Of a DNA stretch of 10,036 nucleotides, positions 1 to 7,972 are shown piece by piece. The stretch comes from Prolixibacteraceae bacterium. Its GTDB lineage: Bacteria > Bacteroidota > Bacteroidia > Bacteroidales > Prolixibacteraceae. Positions within the stretch are counted from its first letter, which is position 1. Every line of letters begins with the position of its first letter. The stretch is taken from the NCBI GenBank assembly GCA_027858145.1, contig JAQIDF010000202.1, forward strand, positions 1 through 10,036, given 5' to 3'. The notes beneath the pieces were generated by a model. The model made no database searches. It was given only the letters and a program-made list of their open reading frames with translations, and had not been told where the DNA came from. The position numbers and the translations under genes were made by a program.

Positions 1-1
1 T

Positions 2-235
2 TATTTCAACAAAGTTCACCCCGATTTTTCGAACAACCTGCTGAATGCCTATCCGGGCATCACACCCGAAGAATTAAAACTTTCATATTTACTTCGGTTG
101 AATATGAGCTCAAAAGATATTGCTGAAATCACCAACAAAGAGATACACAGTATCGACATAGCCCGTTACCGTTTAAGGAAAAAACTCAACCTTGAACGGA
201 ACGAGAAGTTACAGGACTTTTTAATGCAGTTTTAG
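2..235 (+). CDS. LuxR-type HTH regulator, C-terminal fragment (5' end off window)
   Basis: This is the last 77 residues of a transcriptional regulator, read in frame from position 2 to a TAG at 233-235. It contains a LuxR/GerE-type helix-turn-helix: the stretch TPEELKLSYLLRLNMSSKDI is the entry and first helices, followed by AEITNKEIHSIDIARYRLRK as turn and recognition helix, and a short tail ending FLMQF. The preceding HPDFSNNLLNAYPG wording is typical of Bacteroidota proteins that carry this domain at the end of a long sensor, either beta-propeller plus Y_Y_Y domains or tetratricopeptide repeats. The sensor is not visible, so its ligand and membrane topology are unknown. The gene points toward the GH3 gene 183 bases downstream, and a local role in controlling glycan-degradation genes is an inference. 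The domain call is firm; the full-length architecture is not. Confidence 0.85.
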   Translation, partial: YFNKVHPDFSNNLLNAYPGITPEELKLSYLLRLNMSSKDIAEITNKEIHSIDIARYRLRKKLNLERNEKLQDFLMQF

Positions 236-300
236 TGCATTTTTTGTTCCCGTTTCCCGAAACATTTTTGGCGATTGCCCTTTATTTTTAATGACACGGT

Positions 301-317
301 TGATATATATAATATCA
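301..317. repeat. 17-bp inverted repeat upstream of GH3 gene, operator-like
   Basis: TGATAT (301-306) and its exact reverse complement ATATCA (312-317) are separated by five bases. The element sits 102 bases before the GH3 start at 419, in the only space between the regulator and that gene. A weaker repeat, ATTGA-N5-TCAAT, lies at 379-393. An operator role is possible, but the surrounding DNA is very AT-rich and such repeats arise by chance. Confidence 0.25.
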
Positions 318-418
318 TCAAAACAACAGAATATGTAATTTCGGCAATAGGTTTATGGGGCTCTTTCTTAAGATAATCATTGAAATACTCAATTATATTG
401 ATAAATACATAACACATA

Positions 419-2638
419 ATGGACATGAAAACAATCAAGTTTGTAATAATCTTAAGCCTGCTTTTTAATTTTGTATCTGCCCGGGAAAAAAAACCCGTCT
501 ATCTTGACGAAACCAAACCCATCGAAGAGCGCGTAGAAGATGCACTTTCTCGCATGACATTGAATGAAAAAATTGCTATTATCCATGCGCAGTCGAAGTT
601 TAGTTCGCCCGGAGTTGCCCGTCTGGGAATTCCGGAGTTATGGATGTCTGATGGCCCCCACGGTATTCGTCCCGAGGTGCTTTGGGATGAATGGGAACAG
701 GCAGGATGGACTAACGACTCCTGTATAGCTTTCCCGGCGCTTACCTGTCTGGCTTCTACCTGGAACGAGGATTTGTCACTCCTTTACGGACAATCAATTG
801 GTGAGGAAGCCCGCTATCGTGAAAAAGATGTATTGTTGGGACCCGGTATTAATATCTATCGATCTCCACTCAATGGTCGCAACTTCGAATACATGGGGGA
901 AGATCCTTATCTGGCTTCCCAGATAGTAGTTCCCTATATTAAGGGCGTTCAGCAAAATGGTGTCGCTGCCTGTGTGAAGCACTATGCACTAAACAATCAG
1001 GAAACCGATCGCCATACCATTAATGTAAATGTGGATGACCGTGCATTGTACGAAATTTATCTTCCCGCTTTTAAAGCTGCTGTCCAGAAGGGTGGCGCCT
1101 GGGCTATTATGGGTTCTTACAACCGGTATCAAAACCAGCAGGGATGCCACAACGAGCGCCTGCTTTTAGAAATACTTCGTAACGAGTGGGGTTTTGACGG
1201 AGCGGTAGTTTCAGACTGGGGTGGTGTACACAACACTATGGAAGCCATAAAAAACGGACTCGACCTGGAGTTTGGTACATGGACAGACGGATTGACCATG
1301 GGAGCTACCAACTCTTACGACAACTATCATTTCGCTAGTTCTTACCTTGAATTGATTAAAAAAGGAGAGGTTGGAACCGAAGAACTTGATCAAAAAGTGC
1401 GTAATGTTTTGCGTCTGAATTTCCGTACTGCCATGAACCGTATTAAGCCTTGGGGTTCAATGGGCAGCCCTGAGCATGCCGCTGCTGCCCGGAAAATTGC
1501 TGAAGAGGGAATCGTGCTTCTGAAAAATGAAAAGAATACACTGCCCATCGATTTGAACAAAACTGAAAAAATTGCTGTCATCGGAGAAAATGCCATTAAA
1601 ATGATGACTGTGGGTGGAGGAAGTTCTTCTTTGAAGGCTTTGTATGAAATCTCTCCTTTGGATGGCATCAAAAAACGTATCGGAGACCTTGCACAAGTTG
1701 TTTATGCACGTGGATATGTGGGAGATGCCAGCGGAAGCTACAATGGTGTTGTAACCGGGCAGGATTTATCCGACGACCGTTCGCCTGAAGAACTGACTAA
1801 AGAAGCCCTTGAAGTTGCTGAAGATGCAGATGTAGTGATATTTGTGGGTGGCCTGAATAAAAGCCAGCATCAGGATAGTGAAGGTGCCGACCGCCTGAGT
1901 TTGGATTTACCTTACAATCAGGATGAACTTATTCGTAAACTGGCAGATACCAATAAAAGTATGGTGGTGGTAAATATTTCCGGGAATGCTGTAGCCATGC
2001 CATGGGTGAATGACGTTCAGGCCATTGTTCAGGGATGGTTCCTGGGTTCTGAAACCGGAAATGCACTGGCCTCAGTACTAGTTGGTGATGCTAACCCTTC
2101 AGGAAAACTTCCATTTACCTTTCCTGTGAAACTGGAAGATAATTCCGCTCATTCTATAGGTGAATTTCCAGGAAAAGACGGGCAGGTACATTACAAAGAA
2201 AGCATCTTTGTAGGGTACAGATGGCAGGAGAAAGAGAATATCGAACCACTCTTTAGCTTTGGTCATGGTTTGAGCTATACTACTTTCAAGTATGGAAAAG
2301 TTACTACCGATAAAAAAGAGATGACCATGGAAGGAAAGATAACTTTTTCAGTAGATGTTACAAATTCCGGTATGCGGGAAGGAGCTGAGGTTGTGCAGTT
2401 ATACATTCGCGATGTGAAATCCTCTTTAACTCGCCCCATGAAGGAACTGAAAGCCTTTGAAAAGGCTACACTACACCCCGGAGAGACAAAATCCGTCACT
2501 TTCACCATCGACAAATCTGCCTTAAGCTTTTTTGATGCTGATAAACACGAGTGGGTTGCTGAACCGGGCAACTTTGAGGCCATTATAGGAGCCTCATCAG
2601 CTGAAGTAAAAAGCAAAACCACTTTTATACTGAAGTAA
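419..2638 (+). CDS. Secreted glycoside hydrolase family 3 (beta-glucosidase type)
   Basis: Predicted exo-acting beta-glycosidase that removes the terminal sugar from beta-linked oligosaccharides by a double-displacement retaining mechanism. The 739 residues follow the usual GH3 order: signal peptide (about 1-23, hydrophobic IIKFV-like core ending VSA before RE), TIM-barrel GH3_N (about 40-345), alpha/beta GH3_C (about 360-610) and a fibronectin III-like domain (about 640-725). The substrate-binding KHYALNNQE motif starts at K187, the nucleophile is D266 in VVSDWGG, and the likely acid/base is E488 in DSEGADR. There is no lipobox, so the enzyme is probably periplasmic. ATG at 419 is followed by another at 425; the second leaves an equally good signal peptide (MKTIKF...). 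No clear ribosome-binding site separates them, as is common in Bacteroidota. Family assignment is firm; beta-glucosidase rather than beta-xylosidase or another specificity is inference. Confidence 0.93.
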   Translation: MDMKTIKFVIILSLLFNFVSAREKKPVYLDETKPIEERVEDALSRMTLNEKIAIIHAQSKFSSPGVARLGIPELWMSDGPHGIRPEVLWDEWEQAGWTNDSCIAFPALTCLASTWNEDLSLLYGQSIGEEARYREKDVLLGPGINIYRSPLNGRNFEYMGEDPYLASQIVVPYIKGVQQNGVAACVKHYALNNQETDRHTINVNVDDRALYEIYLPAFKAAVQKGGAWAIMGSYNRYQNQQGCHNERLLLEILRNEWGFDGAVVSDWGGVHNTMEAIKNGLDLEFGTWTDGLTMGATNSYDNYHFASSYLELIKKGEVGTEELDQKVRNVLRLNFRTAMNRIKPWGSMGSPEHAAAARKIAEEGIVLLKNEKNTLPIDLNKTEKIAVIGENAIKMMTVGGGSSSLKALYEISPLDGIKKRIGDLAQVVYARGYVGDASGSYNGVVTGQDLSDDRSPEELTKEALEVAEDADVVIFVGGLNKSQHQDSEGADRLSLDLPYNQDELIRKLADTNKSMVVVNISGNAVAMPWVNDVQAIVQGWFLGSETGNALASVLVGDANPSGKLPFTFPVKLEDNSAHSIGEFPGKDGQVHYKESIFVGYRWQEKENIEPLFSFGHGLSYTTFKYGKVTTDKKEMTMEGKITFSVDVTNSGMREGAEVVQLYIRDVKSSLTRPMKELKAFEKATLHPGETKSVTFTIDKSALSFFDADKHEWVAEPGNFEAIIGASSAEVKSKTTFILK

Positions 2639-3029
2639 ACAGGAACGAGAAACAAAAAACATAGTTAAAAGTACTCATTTTACCAGTTTTAAGGATACAA
2701 AGCGGCATTATGAGATTCTTATTTCGGGTATATGTTGCTGGCAATGCTCATCGGTTTTACACTGATTCCGGTTTCTGGATCCATGGATATCAGGGGATGG
2801 TGTGAGATATATACCTTTTCGTAAATGGCTGTCCCAACGTTTTATGAACCGGGTTGCAAAAATTCACTAAGCAGCATTTTCAACAAATCATTCTATGATA
2901 TAAAAAAGAATGCATTTTTCAATATTACATACAAGGTCATGAAAAAGAAAACAAACAACACCATGTGTATTAGATTTTCGGGTTTATATTTACCGGCAGA
3001 AATGTCAAATAAAACAACAATAACAAATC
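2639..3029. other. 391-base intergenic region between the two GH3 genes
   Basis: I see no convincing gene, RNA or terminator here. The only open frames are a 30-codon hydrophobic one (2732-2824) and an 86-codon one (2825-3085) that runs into the next gene in another frame; neither has support. A short dyad ATCAT-TCT-ATGAT lies at 2887-2899. TATATTTA at 2985-2992 resembles the Bacteroidota -7 element TAnnTTTG in seven of eight positions, but no TTG lies at the expected distance upstream. The length suggests that the second GH3 gene has its own promoter, while the lack of a terminator after the first leaves read-through possible. Confidence 0.6.
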
Positions 3030-5360
3030 ATGAAACAAATTTTTATTTTTTTACTGGCAATTGCGACTTTGTTTTCTTGTACTAACAAAGAAACAACGAA
3101 GCCGGCAATTCCAAAAGATGAAGAGATTGAGCAAAAAGTTGAAGCCCATCTTCAAAAGATGACACTCGAAGAAAAAATCGGGCAAATGACCCAACTGACT
3201 ATTAATGTATTGGGAGAACCCGGCTCAGCTCTCCGGGACGACTTTCAAGTAAGCGAGGCTATGTTGGATACCGTTATTAGAATTTACAAGGTTGGTTCTA
3301 TACTTAACACACCAGGAGTAGCACAAACCCGCGAAAAATGGCATGAAATCATCAGTAAAATACAGGAAAAATCGATGGAAGAAATTGGTATCCCCTGTAT
3401 TTACGGACTAGACCAAATTCACGGTTCAACTTATATTCTTGATGGAACCATGTTCCCTCAGACATTGAACATGGGAGCTACCTTTAACCGCTCTTTGGTT
3501 CGCAGGGGTGGTGAAATAACAGCTTACGAAACAAAAGCCGGAAGTGTACCCTGGACTTTTGCCCCAACGGTTGACCTGGGGCGGGATGCCCGCTGGCCAC
3601 GCATGTGGGAGAATTTTGGTGAAGATGCTTATGTAAATGCCCAGATGGGACGTGAAGCGGTAATCGGTCATCAGGGGGAAAGCCCTAATGAAATAGGTAA
3701 AGAGCAAATTGCTGTTTGTATGAAACACTATATGGGTTATGGAACTCCTTTCTCAGGAAAAGACCGTACACCAGCCATTATCAGTGAACGCCAGCTGCGC
3801 GAAAAACATTTTGCACCTTACCTCGAAGCCATTAAGGCCGGAGCTTTATCTGTTATGGGAAACTCAGCTTCGATAAACGGAATGCCGGTACATGCAAGCT
3901 ACGAACTGCTCACTGAATGGCTTAAAGAAGACTTAAACTGGGATGGTATGATTGTGACCGACTGGGCTGACATCAATAACCTTTATACACGTGAAAAAGT
4001 TGCCAAGGACAAAAAAGAAGCCATTAAAATGGCCATCAATGCAGGTATTGACATGGCCATGGAACCCTATAGTTGGGATTTTTGTGTTCTTCTTAAAGAA
4101 TTAGTAGAAGAAGACGAAGTAAAAATGAGCCGTATTGATGATGCGGTGCGCCGCGTTCTGCGTATGAAATATCGTTTGGGACTTTTTGAAACACCTGTTT
4201 ACGAAGTTGAAGATTTCCCATTGTTTGGGGGTGAAAAATTTGGAAAAGCTGCATTGCAGGCTGCCGAAGAATCTATCGTGTTGTTGAAAAACGAAGATGA
4301 TATTCTGCCACTAACCGATGGAAAAAAGATTTTGGTTACGGGTCCCAACGCCAACTCCATGCGTACTCTTAACGGCGGATGGTCGTATACCTGGCAGGGA
4401 AAAGGTGCCGACATGTTTGCTGCCAAGCATAACACCATTCAAGAAGCTCTTACTTCGAAATTTGGTAGCAAAAACGTAGTTTATGAGCCTGGGGTAACCT
4501 ATAACAATGATGGTGAGTACTGGGAAGAAAACGATCCCGAAATTACAAAGGCTGTTGCTGCTGCCCTTGGTGTTGATGTGATTTTTGCCTGCATTGGCGA
4601 GAATTCTTATTGCGAAACCCCCGGAAACCTTACAGACCTTACATTATCAGAAAATCAACTCAATCTGGTAAAAGCACTCAGCAAAACCGGAAAACCTATT
4701 GTTTTGGTTATCAACAGTGGCCGCCCACGTGTAATCAGTAAAATTGAGCCATTAGCAAACGCTGTGGTAAATGTGATGCTTCCCGGTAATTTTGGTGGCG
4801 ATGCACTGGCCAACCTGCTTAGTGGTGATGTGAATTTCAGCGGAAAGCTGCCATTCTCATATCCAAAAGCTGTAAACTCACTGGGCAGCTATGACTACAA
4901 ACCAAGTGAGCAGACCGGAACCATGGAGGGTGCATACAATTACAACTCTCAAATATCGTTTCAGTGGGCATTTGGTTATGGCCTGAGCTACACCGATTTT
5001 GAATACAGCAATATATCTGTTGATAAAGCTTCATTTACAGCTAATGACGAATTGACTTTCAGCGTTGACGTAACCAACACCGGTGATGTAGCCGGCAAAG
5101 AGAGTGTATTGCTGTTTAGCAGCGATATGGTGGCATCACTTACTCCCGATGTTCGCCGCTTGCGCAATTTTGAGAAAGTTGAAATACAAGCCGGCGAAAC
5201 CCAAACCGTTTCCATGACCATTAAAGGTTCAGACCTCGCATTTGTGGGGTCAGACGGAAAATGGATTCTGGAAGAAGGCGATTTTAAAATGCAAGCCGGC
5301 GATGAAGTTATAGATATCGTATGCAGCGAAACTAAAAAGTGGGAAACACCAAATATTTAA
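3030..5360 (+). CDS. Lipoprotein GH3 beta-glucosidase, BoGH3B-like
   Basis: Exo-beta-glucosidase of family GH3, 776 residues, predicted to be lipid-anchored. The N-terminus MKQIFIFLLAIATLFSC is a type II signal with lipobox cysteine C17. The residues after it (TNKET) hold one Lys-Glu pair, only a partial match to the acidic surface-export signal of Bacteroidota lipoproteins, so the membrane side is uncertain. Domains: GH3_N about 45-385, GH3_C about 410-640, fibronectin III-like about 670-765. Visible active-site features are GLDQIHG and GTMFPQ near the barrel start, K232-H233 in MKHYMGYGT, nucleophile D311 in IVTDWAD, and the probable acid/base E529 in GENSYCETPGNLTDL. This last motif and the overall wording resemble BoGH3B, the xyloglucan-locus beta-glucosidase of Bacteroides ovatus, and more distantly barley ExoI. 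It is a different GH3 subgroup from the gene upstream, not a tandem copy. The exact substrate (cello-, laminari- or xyloglucan oligosaccharide) is inference. Confidence 0.93.
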   Translation: MKQIFIFLLAIATLFSCTNKETTKPAIPKDEEIEQKVEAHLQKMTLEEKIGQMTQLTINVLGEPGSALRDDFQVSEAMLDTVIRIYKVGSILNTPGVAQTREKWHEIISKIQEKSMEEIGIPCIYGLDQIHGSTYILDGTMFPQTLNMGATFNRSLVRRGGEITAYETKAGSVPWTFAPTVDLGRDARWPRMWENFGEDAYVNAQMGREAVIGHQGESPNEIGKEQIAVCMKHYMGYGTPFSGKDRTPAIISERQLREKHFAPYLEAIKAGALSVMGNSASINGMPVHASYELLTEWLKEDLNWDGMIVTDWADINNLYTREKVAKDKKEAIKMAINAGIDMAMEPYSWDFCVLLKELVEEDEVKMSRIDDAVRRVLRMKYRLGLFETPVYEVEDFPLFGGEKFGKAALQAAEESIVLLKNEDDILPLTDGKKILVTGPNANSMRTLNGGWSYTWQGKGADMFAAKHNTIQEALTSKFGSKNVVYEPGVTYNNDGEYWEENDPEITKAVAAALGVDVIFACIGENSYCETPGNLTDLTLSENQLNLVKALSKTGKPIVLVINSGRPRVISKIEPLANAVVNVMLPGNFGGDALANLLSGDVNFSGKLPFSYPKAVNSLGSYDYKPSEQTGTMEGAYNYNSQISFQWAFGYGLSYTDFEYSNISVDKASFTANDELTFSVDVTNTGDVAGKESVLLFSSDMVASLTPDVRRLRNFEKVEIQAGETQTVSMTIKGSDLAFVGSDGKWILEEGDFKMQAGDEVIDIVCSETKKWETPNI

Positions 5361-5395
5361 GTAAAAACTCACTTGCTTTAAAATGAATAATAAAC

Positions 5396-5415
5396 GCCTT
5401 CAATCTTTTAAAGGC
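5396..5415 (+). other. Small AT-rich hairpin after the lipoprotein GH3 gene
   Basis: GCCTT at 5396-5400 pairs with AAGGC at 5411-5415 around a ten-base loop. It has no clean T-tract of its own and lies just before the much stronger terminator, so it may only assist termination or be chance. Confidence 0.2.
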
Positions 5416-5424
5416 ATAAGCATA

Positions 5425-5468
5425 AAAAAACCCAAGGAAAGCAACAAATTGCGATCCTTGGGTTTTTT
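5425..5468. terminator. Bidirectional intrinsic terminator between convergent genes
   Basis: A perfect 14-base inverted repeat has arms at 5425-5438 (AAAAAACCCAAGGA) and 5455-5468. Inside it a second stem, GCAA (5441-5444) with TTGC (5449-5452), closes a CAAA loop; a two-by-two internal loop separates the stems. Read on the plus strand it ends in six T's, and on the minus strand in seven, so it can stop transcription from both sides. It lies 64 bases after the GH3 stop and 18 bases after the iron-sulfur gene stop. Confidence 0.92.
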
Positions 5469-5486
5469 ATATTTAAGACATCTCAC

Positions 5487-7001
5487 CTAAAACCCAAAGC
5501 CTCCAAAGTCGAATTCTTTCTTTTCGGCTTCTTCAAACATTTCAGCTTCTTCGTGTTCCACATTACCTTCAATAAAAATTGCTTTACCCGTTTCGGGGCA
5601 AATGTATTCACAACCGCCACAACCAATACAAATCGACTGATCGGTAACAGGGATTGTTAATGCCCCTTTATAAGGAACCATAGTAACAGCCTGTGTCGGG
5701 CAATGCTCGGCACAAGCTCCACAGTTCGTTTCATCGGTATAAACGATACAACTTTCTTTTTTAAAGATCACCTTACCTACCTGAGTAATATGTTTCTCTT
5801 CTACAGTTAGCGGCTGGATGGCCCCGTTTGGACAAACTTCTGAACAAATTGTGCAATCGTAATTACAAAAACCGTGTTGAAATCTCATTGTTGGCATCAT
5901 AATACCCGACAATCCATACTCAGTAAATGCCGGCTCCAAAATATTCGAAGGACATTTGCTCACACATAAATGACACGATGTGCAGTAGTCCTTTAAATGT
6001 TTGATTCCTTTTGAACCGGGTGGAGTTAATGGTGTGAGTTTGTTAGCTGCCTCAACTCCTGTCACTTTTCCTGCCACTGTTGCTGGAATAGCAATGGTTG
6101 ATAAAAGTGCAGTTGATAAAAACTTTCGTTTTCCTTCGTCAACCACATCGGGTTTTACTTCTTTGTTTTTACTTTTCCCAAAAGCAAAGGAGTATGAAAT
6201 AGCATTCCTGTTGCAACTTTCAATACAATTGAAGCAGGTCACACATCTGCTGTGATCAATTTCCTGTTCTTTGCTATTAATGCAAAATGCTTTGCAGTTA
6301 AGCTCACATAAAGAACAACTATTACATTTACCGTGATCTAACCTCACTTTCAGTAACGAATATTTACTAAGGAAGCCCAATACAGTGCCAACCGGACAAA
6401 TTGTATTACAGTAGGTTCTACCGTGTTTCCAGGCTAAATACCCGATGACAAGTAAAGTTACCAGTCCAATAATAAATGTAAAAGCACTGTAGATTGAAGC
6501 ATCGGCCCTGTAAAATGTATAATTATCAAAACTTGTAAAAATAAATTCCAGCAAATTATTACCTAAAATGTAAACAGGACTGAAAACAGAAACCACCATT
6601 CGCCCGAAGGCACTATAAGGATCAAGTAACCCCAAAACCAATGGGAAACCAATAAAAAAGGTAACAACCACAACAGCCACGATCGACCATCGTAGTATAG
6701 TCTTTGCTTTTCGATAACGAAAACGTTTCTTTTTCTTTCGAAATAAACGTGCAATGCGGCCCACCAGATCCTGATAAATACCCATTGGACAAATAACCGA
6801 ACAATAAACGCGCCCAAAAAAGAGAGCCAAAACGACCAATGAAATTATCCATATCACACTGAGTGATAAAATCGCCGGCACAAATTGAATTCGGGTTAAG
6901 AAATTCATTTGTTCAGGCATAAGATCAGCAAAGTCGAGAAAATAAACGGTTATAAATGTAAAGAACAGCACCGCAATGCTTATGCGTATTTTCTTCAACA
7001 T
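5487..7001 (-). CDS. Membrane 4Fe-4S protein, NapH-NapG-like fusion
   Basis: Predicted inner-membrane electron-transfer protein of 504 residues. The N-terminal half is NapH/NosR/CcoG-like: hydrophobic segments near 5-22, 40-63, 104-126, 134-157 and 170-190, two CxxxCP motifs (C67-V-I-C-P and C198-T-I-C-P), then two ferredoxin cysteine sets (C226/229/232/236 and C253/256/259/263). A stretch GKRKFLSTALLSTIAIP (about 290-306) resembles a Tat signal with Lys-Arg in place of Arg-Arg. After it come four more cysteine sets, starting at C340, C379, C418 and C458, in the arrangement of NapG/MauM periplasmic ferredoxins. The tail is acidic and ends GGFGF. ATG at 6999-7001 is preferred; a TTG directly before it would add one residue. 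The stop of the upstream DUF362 gene lies six bases before this ATG, implying coupled translation. No quinol-oxidising or catalytic reductase subunit is visible. The iron-sulfur call is firm; the fusion topology is inference. Confidence 0.9.
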   Translation of the reverse strand: MLKKIRISIAVLFFTFITVYFLDFADLMPEQMNFLTRIQFVPAILSLSVIWIISLVVLALFFGRVYCSVICPMGIYQDLVGRIARLFRKKKKRFRYRKAKTILRWSIVAVVVVTFFIGFPLVLGLLDPYSAFGRMVVSVFSPVYILGNNLLEFIFTSFDNYTFYRADASIYSAFTFIIGLVTLLVIGYLAWKHGRTYCNTICPVGTVLGFLSKYSLLKVRLDHGKCNSCSLCELNCKAFCINSKEQEIDHSRCVTCFNCIESCNRNAISYSFAFGKSKNKEVKPDVVDEGKRKFLSTALLSTIAIPATVAGKVTGVEAANKLTPLTPPGSKGIKHLKDYCTSCHLCVSKCPSNILEPAFTEYGLSGIMMPTMRFQHGFCNYDCTICSEVCPNGAIQPLTVEEKHITQVGKVIFKKESCIVYTDETNCGACAEHCPTQAVTMVPYKGALTIPVTDQSICIGCGGCEYICPETGKAIFIEGNVEHEEAEMFEEAEKKEFDFGGFGF

Positions 7002-7007
7002 CAATCG

Positions 7008-7943
7008 TTATATTTTAATTCGCTTTACGTTCAAACTCTCAAGGTTCATTGTTCCAATGTTGAGTTTCTGTCCGTTTGCCAGATGCTCAACTTGATCTAA
7101 TGGCATTGATTCAATTTGATTGAAAAATTTAGCAGCAGCAGTATCAACTGCAACAATATCCTGAGACATAAACAGGCTCTTTGTAAGCACTACATCCGAT
7201 TCAGATTTTCCGCGTGGACCGTTAGTCTTAAGCGTACGGTAAGCATCTACAACATTGAGCACAGGTTTTTTATCCAACGTACAGATATCTGCAATACATT
7301 GTTGCAAATCATTACTGTGGAAGAATCTGCGATCCCATACAATTCCCATGTGGTTTTTCATCGAAATCGATAAACGTGCACCACCATGATGCTTTAATAC
7401 AGGAACATTGATCCAGATATCGCTGTCGAGAATTGCTTCATGTATTTTTGCTTCCTTCAATATTTTTCCTCTTGGAATTGAAACCGTGCGAAAATATGAC
7501 TCTTGATTGGCTGGTACTATTTTAGCACCGGCATCTTTCGCGGCATTTTCAATTCCACTGTTTTTGTAGCATTTCACCCAATCGTCGCATGTATTGTCAA
7601 ACACAACCACCTCATTGGCACCGGCATCAAAACATTGTTTCACAATCTCTCCGATTAAATCAGGATTTGTATTACCGGCAAGCTCAGGTATTTTATCCCA
7701 TCCTATATTTGGTTTTATACAAACTTTATAACCCGGCTTAACAAAATTATCCATACCTCCCATTTCAGTAATTGCACGACGAAACATCTCATCAGCGTTT
7801 CCTCCCATTACAGCTACAAGATCAACCGGATTCCCATTTTGACTACCAAGATTCTGCGATAATACATGTACAGCCCCCCTGGCTGTTATTGTTGCCCCAA
7901 AACCGGCAACTGCTATTGCACTTAAAAATTTACGTCTGTCCAT
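7008..7943 (-). CDS. DUF362 domain protein with Tat signal
   Basis: A 311-residue member of the DUF362 family, whose biochemical role is not established. The N-terminus MDRRKFLSAIAVAGFGA is a twin-arginine signal (R3, R4, then a hydrophobic stretch), so export of a folded, probably cofactor-bearing protein to the periplasm is likely. The body shows family-type blocks: CIKPNIGW (75-82), DAGANEVVVFDN (106-117), PVLKHHGGARLSISMKNHMG (181-200) and SQDIVAVDTAAAKFF (260-274). Six cysteines (75, 104, 119, 125, 216, 221) are present, but there is no ferredoxin CxxCxxC set; some family members do carry one. It starts 29 bases after the GH9 stop and ends six bases before the ATG of the iron-sulfur gene, so the three are probably co-transcribed. 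The partner iron-sulfur protein may supply or take its electrons. The start is ATG at 7943 with an A-rich leader and no clear ribosome-binding site. Confidence 0.9.
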   Translation of the reverse strand: MDRRKFLSAIAVAGFGATITARGAVHVLSQNLGSQNGNPVDLVAVMGGNADEMFRRAITEMGGMDNFVKPGYKVCIKPNIGWDKIPELAGNTNPDLIGEIVKQCFDAGANEVVVFDNTCDDWVKCYKNSGIENAAKDAGAKIVPANQESYFRTVSIPRGKILKEAKIHEAILDSDIWINVPVLKHHGGARLSISMKNHMGIVWDRRFFHSNDLQQCIADICTLDKKPVLNVVDAYRTLKTNGPRGKSESDVVLTKSLFMSQDIVAVDTAAAKFFNQIESMPLDQVEHLANGQKLNIGTMNLESLNVKRIKI

Positions 7944-7972
7944 TTTGATTTGTTTTTGTTTCTACACCACTT

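Noticed and set aside
252..269. GTTTC-CC-GAAAC followed by ATTTTT after the regulator stop, considered as a terminator
   Set aside because: The stem is at most four or five base pairs with an impossibly small or four-base loop, far weaker than the one at 5425-5468.
232..438. 68-codon minus-strand frame with hydrophobic residues across the regulator-GH3 gap
   Set aside because: It overlaps the regulator stop and the GH3 signal-peptide codons, begins with TTG, and its hydrophobic look is what AT-rich DNA gives by chance.
2962..2992. Possible Bacteroidota sigma-ABfr promoter (TATATTTA) before the lipoprotein GH3 gene
   Set aside because: The final G of TAnnTTTG is missing and no TTG lies about 19-21 bases upstream, so it is not called as a promoter.
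2825..3085. 86-codon plus-strand frame beginning MAVPTFYEP
   Set aside because: It overlaps the first 56 bases of the lipoprotein GH3 gene in another frame, has low-complexity Asn/Lys/Thr content and no recognisable domain.
419..5360. Tandem duplication of GH3 genes
   Set aside because: The two proteins differ in N-terminus, active-site motif wording and domain lengths; they belong to different subgroups, so a recent duplication is not supported.
5487..7943. Part of a nitrate reductase (nap) or nitrous-oxide reductase (nos) operon
   Set aside because: Similarity is limited to generic iron-sulfur modules; no catalytic subunit, cytochrome or maturation gene of those systems is present in the window.
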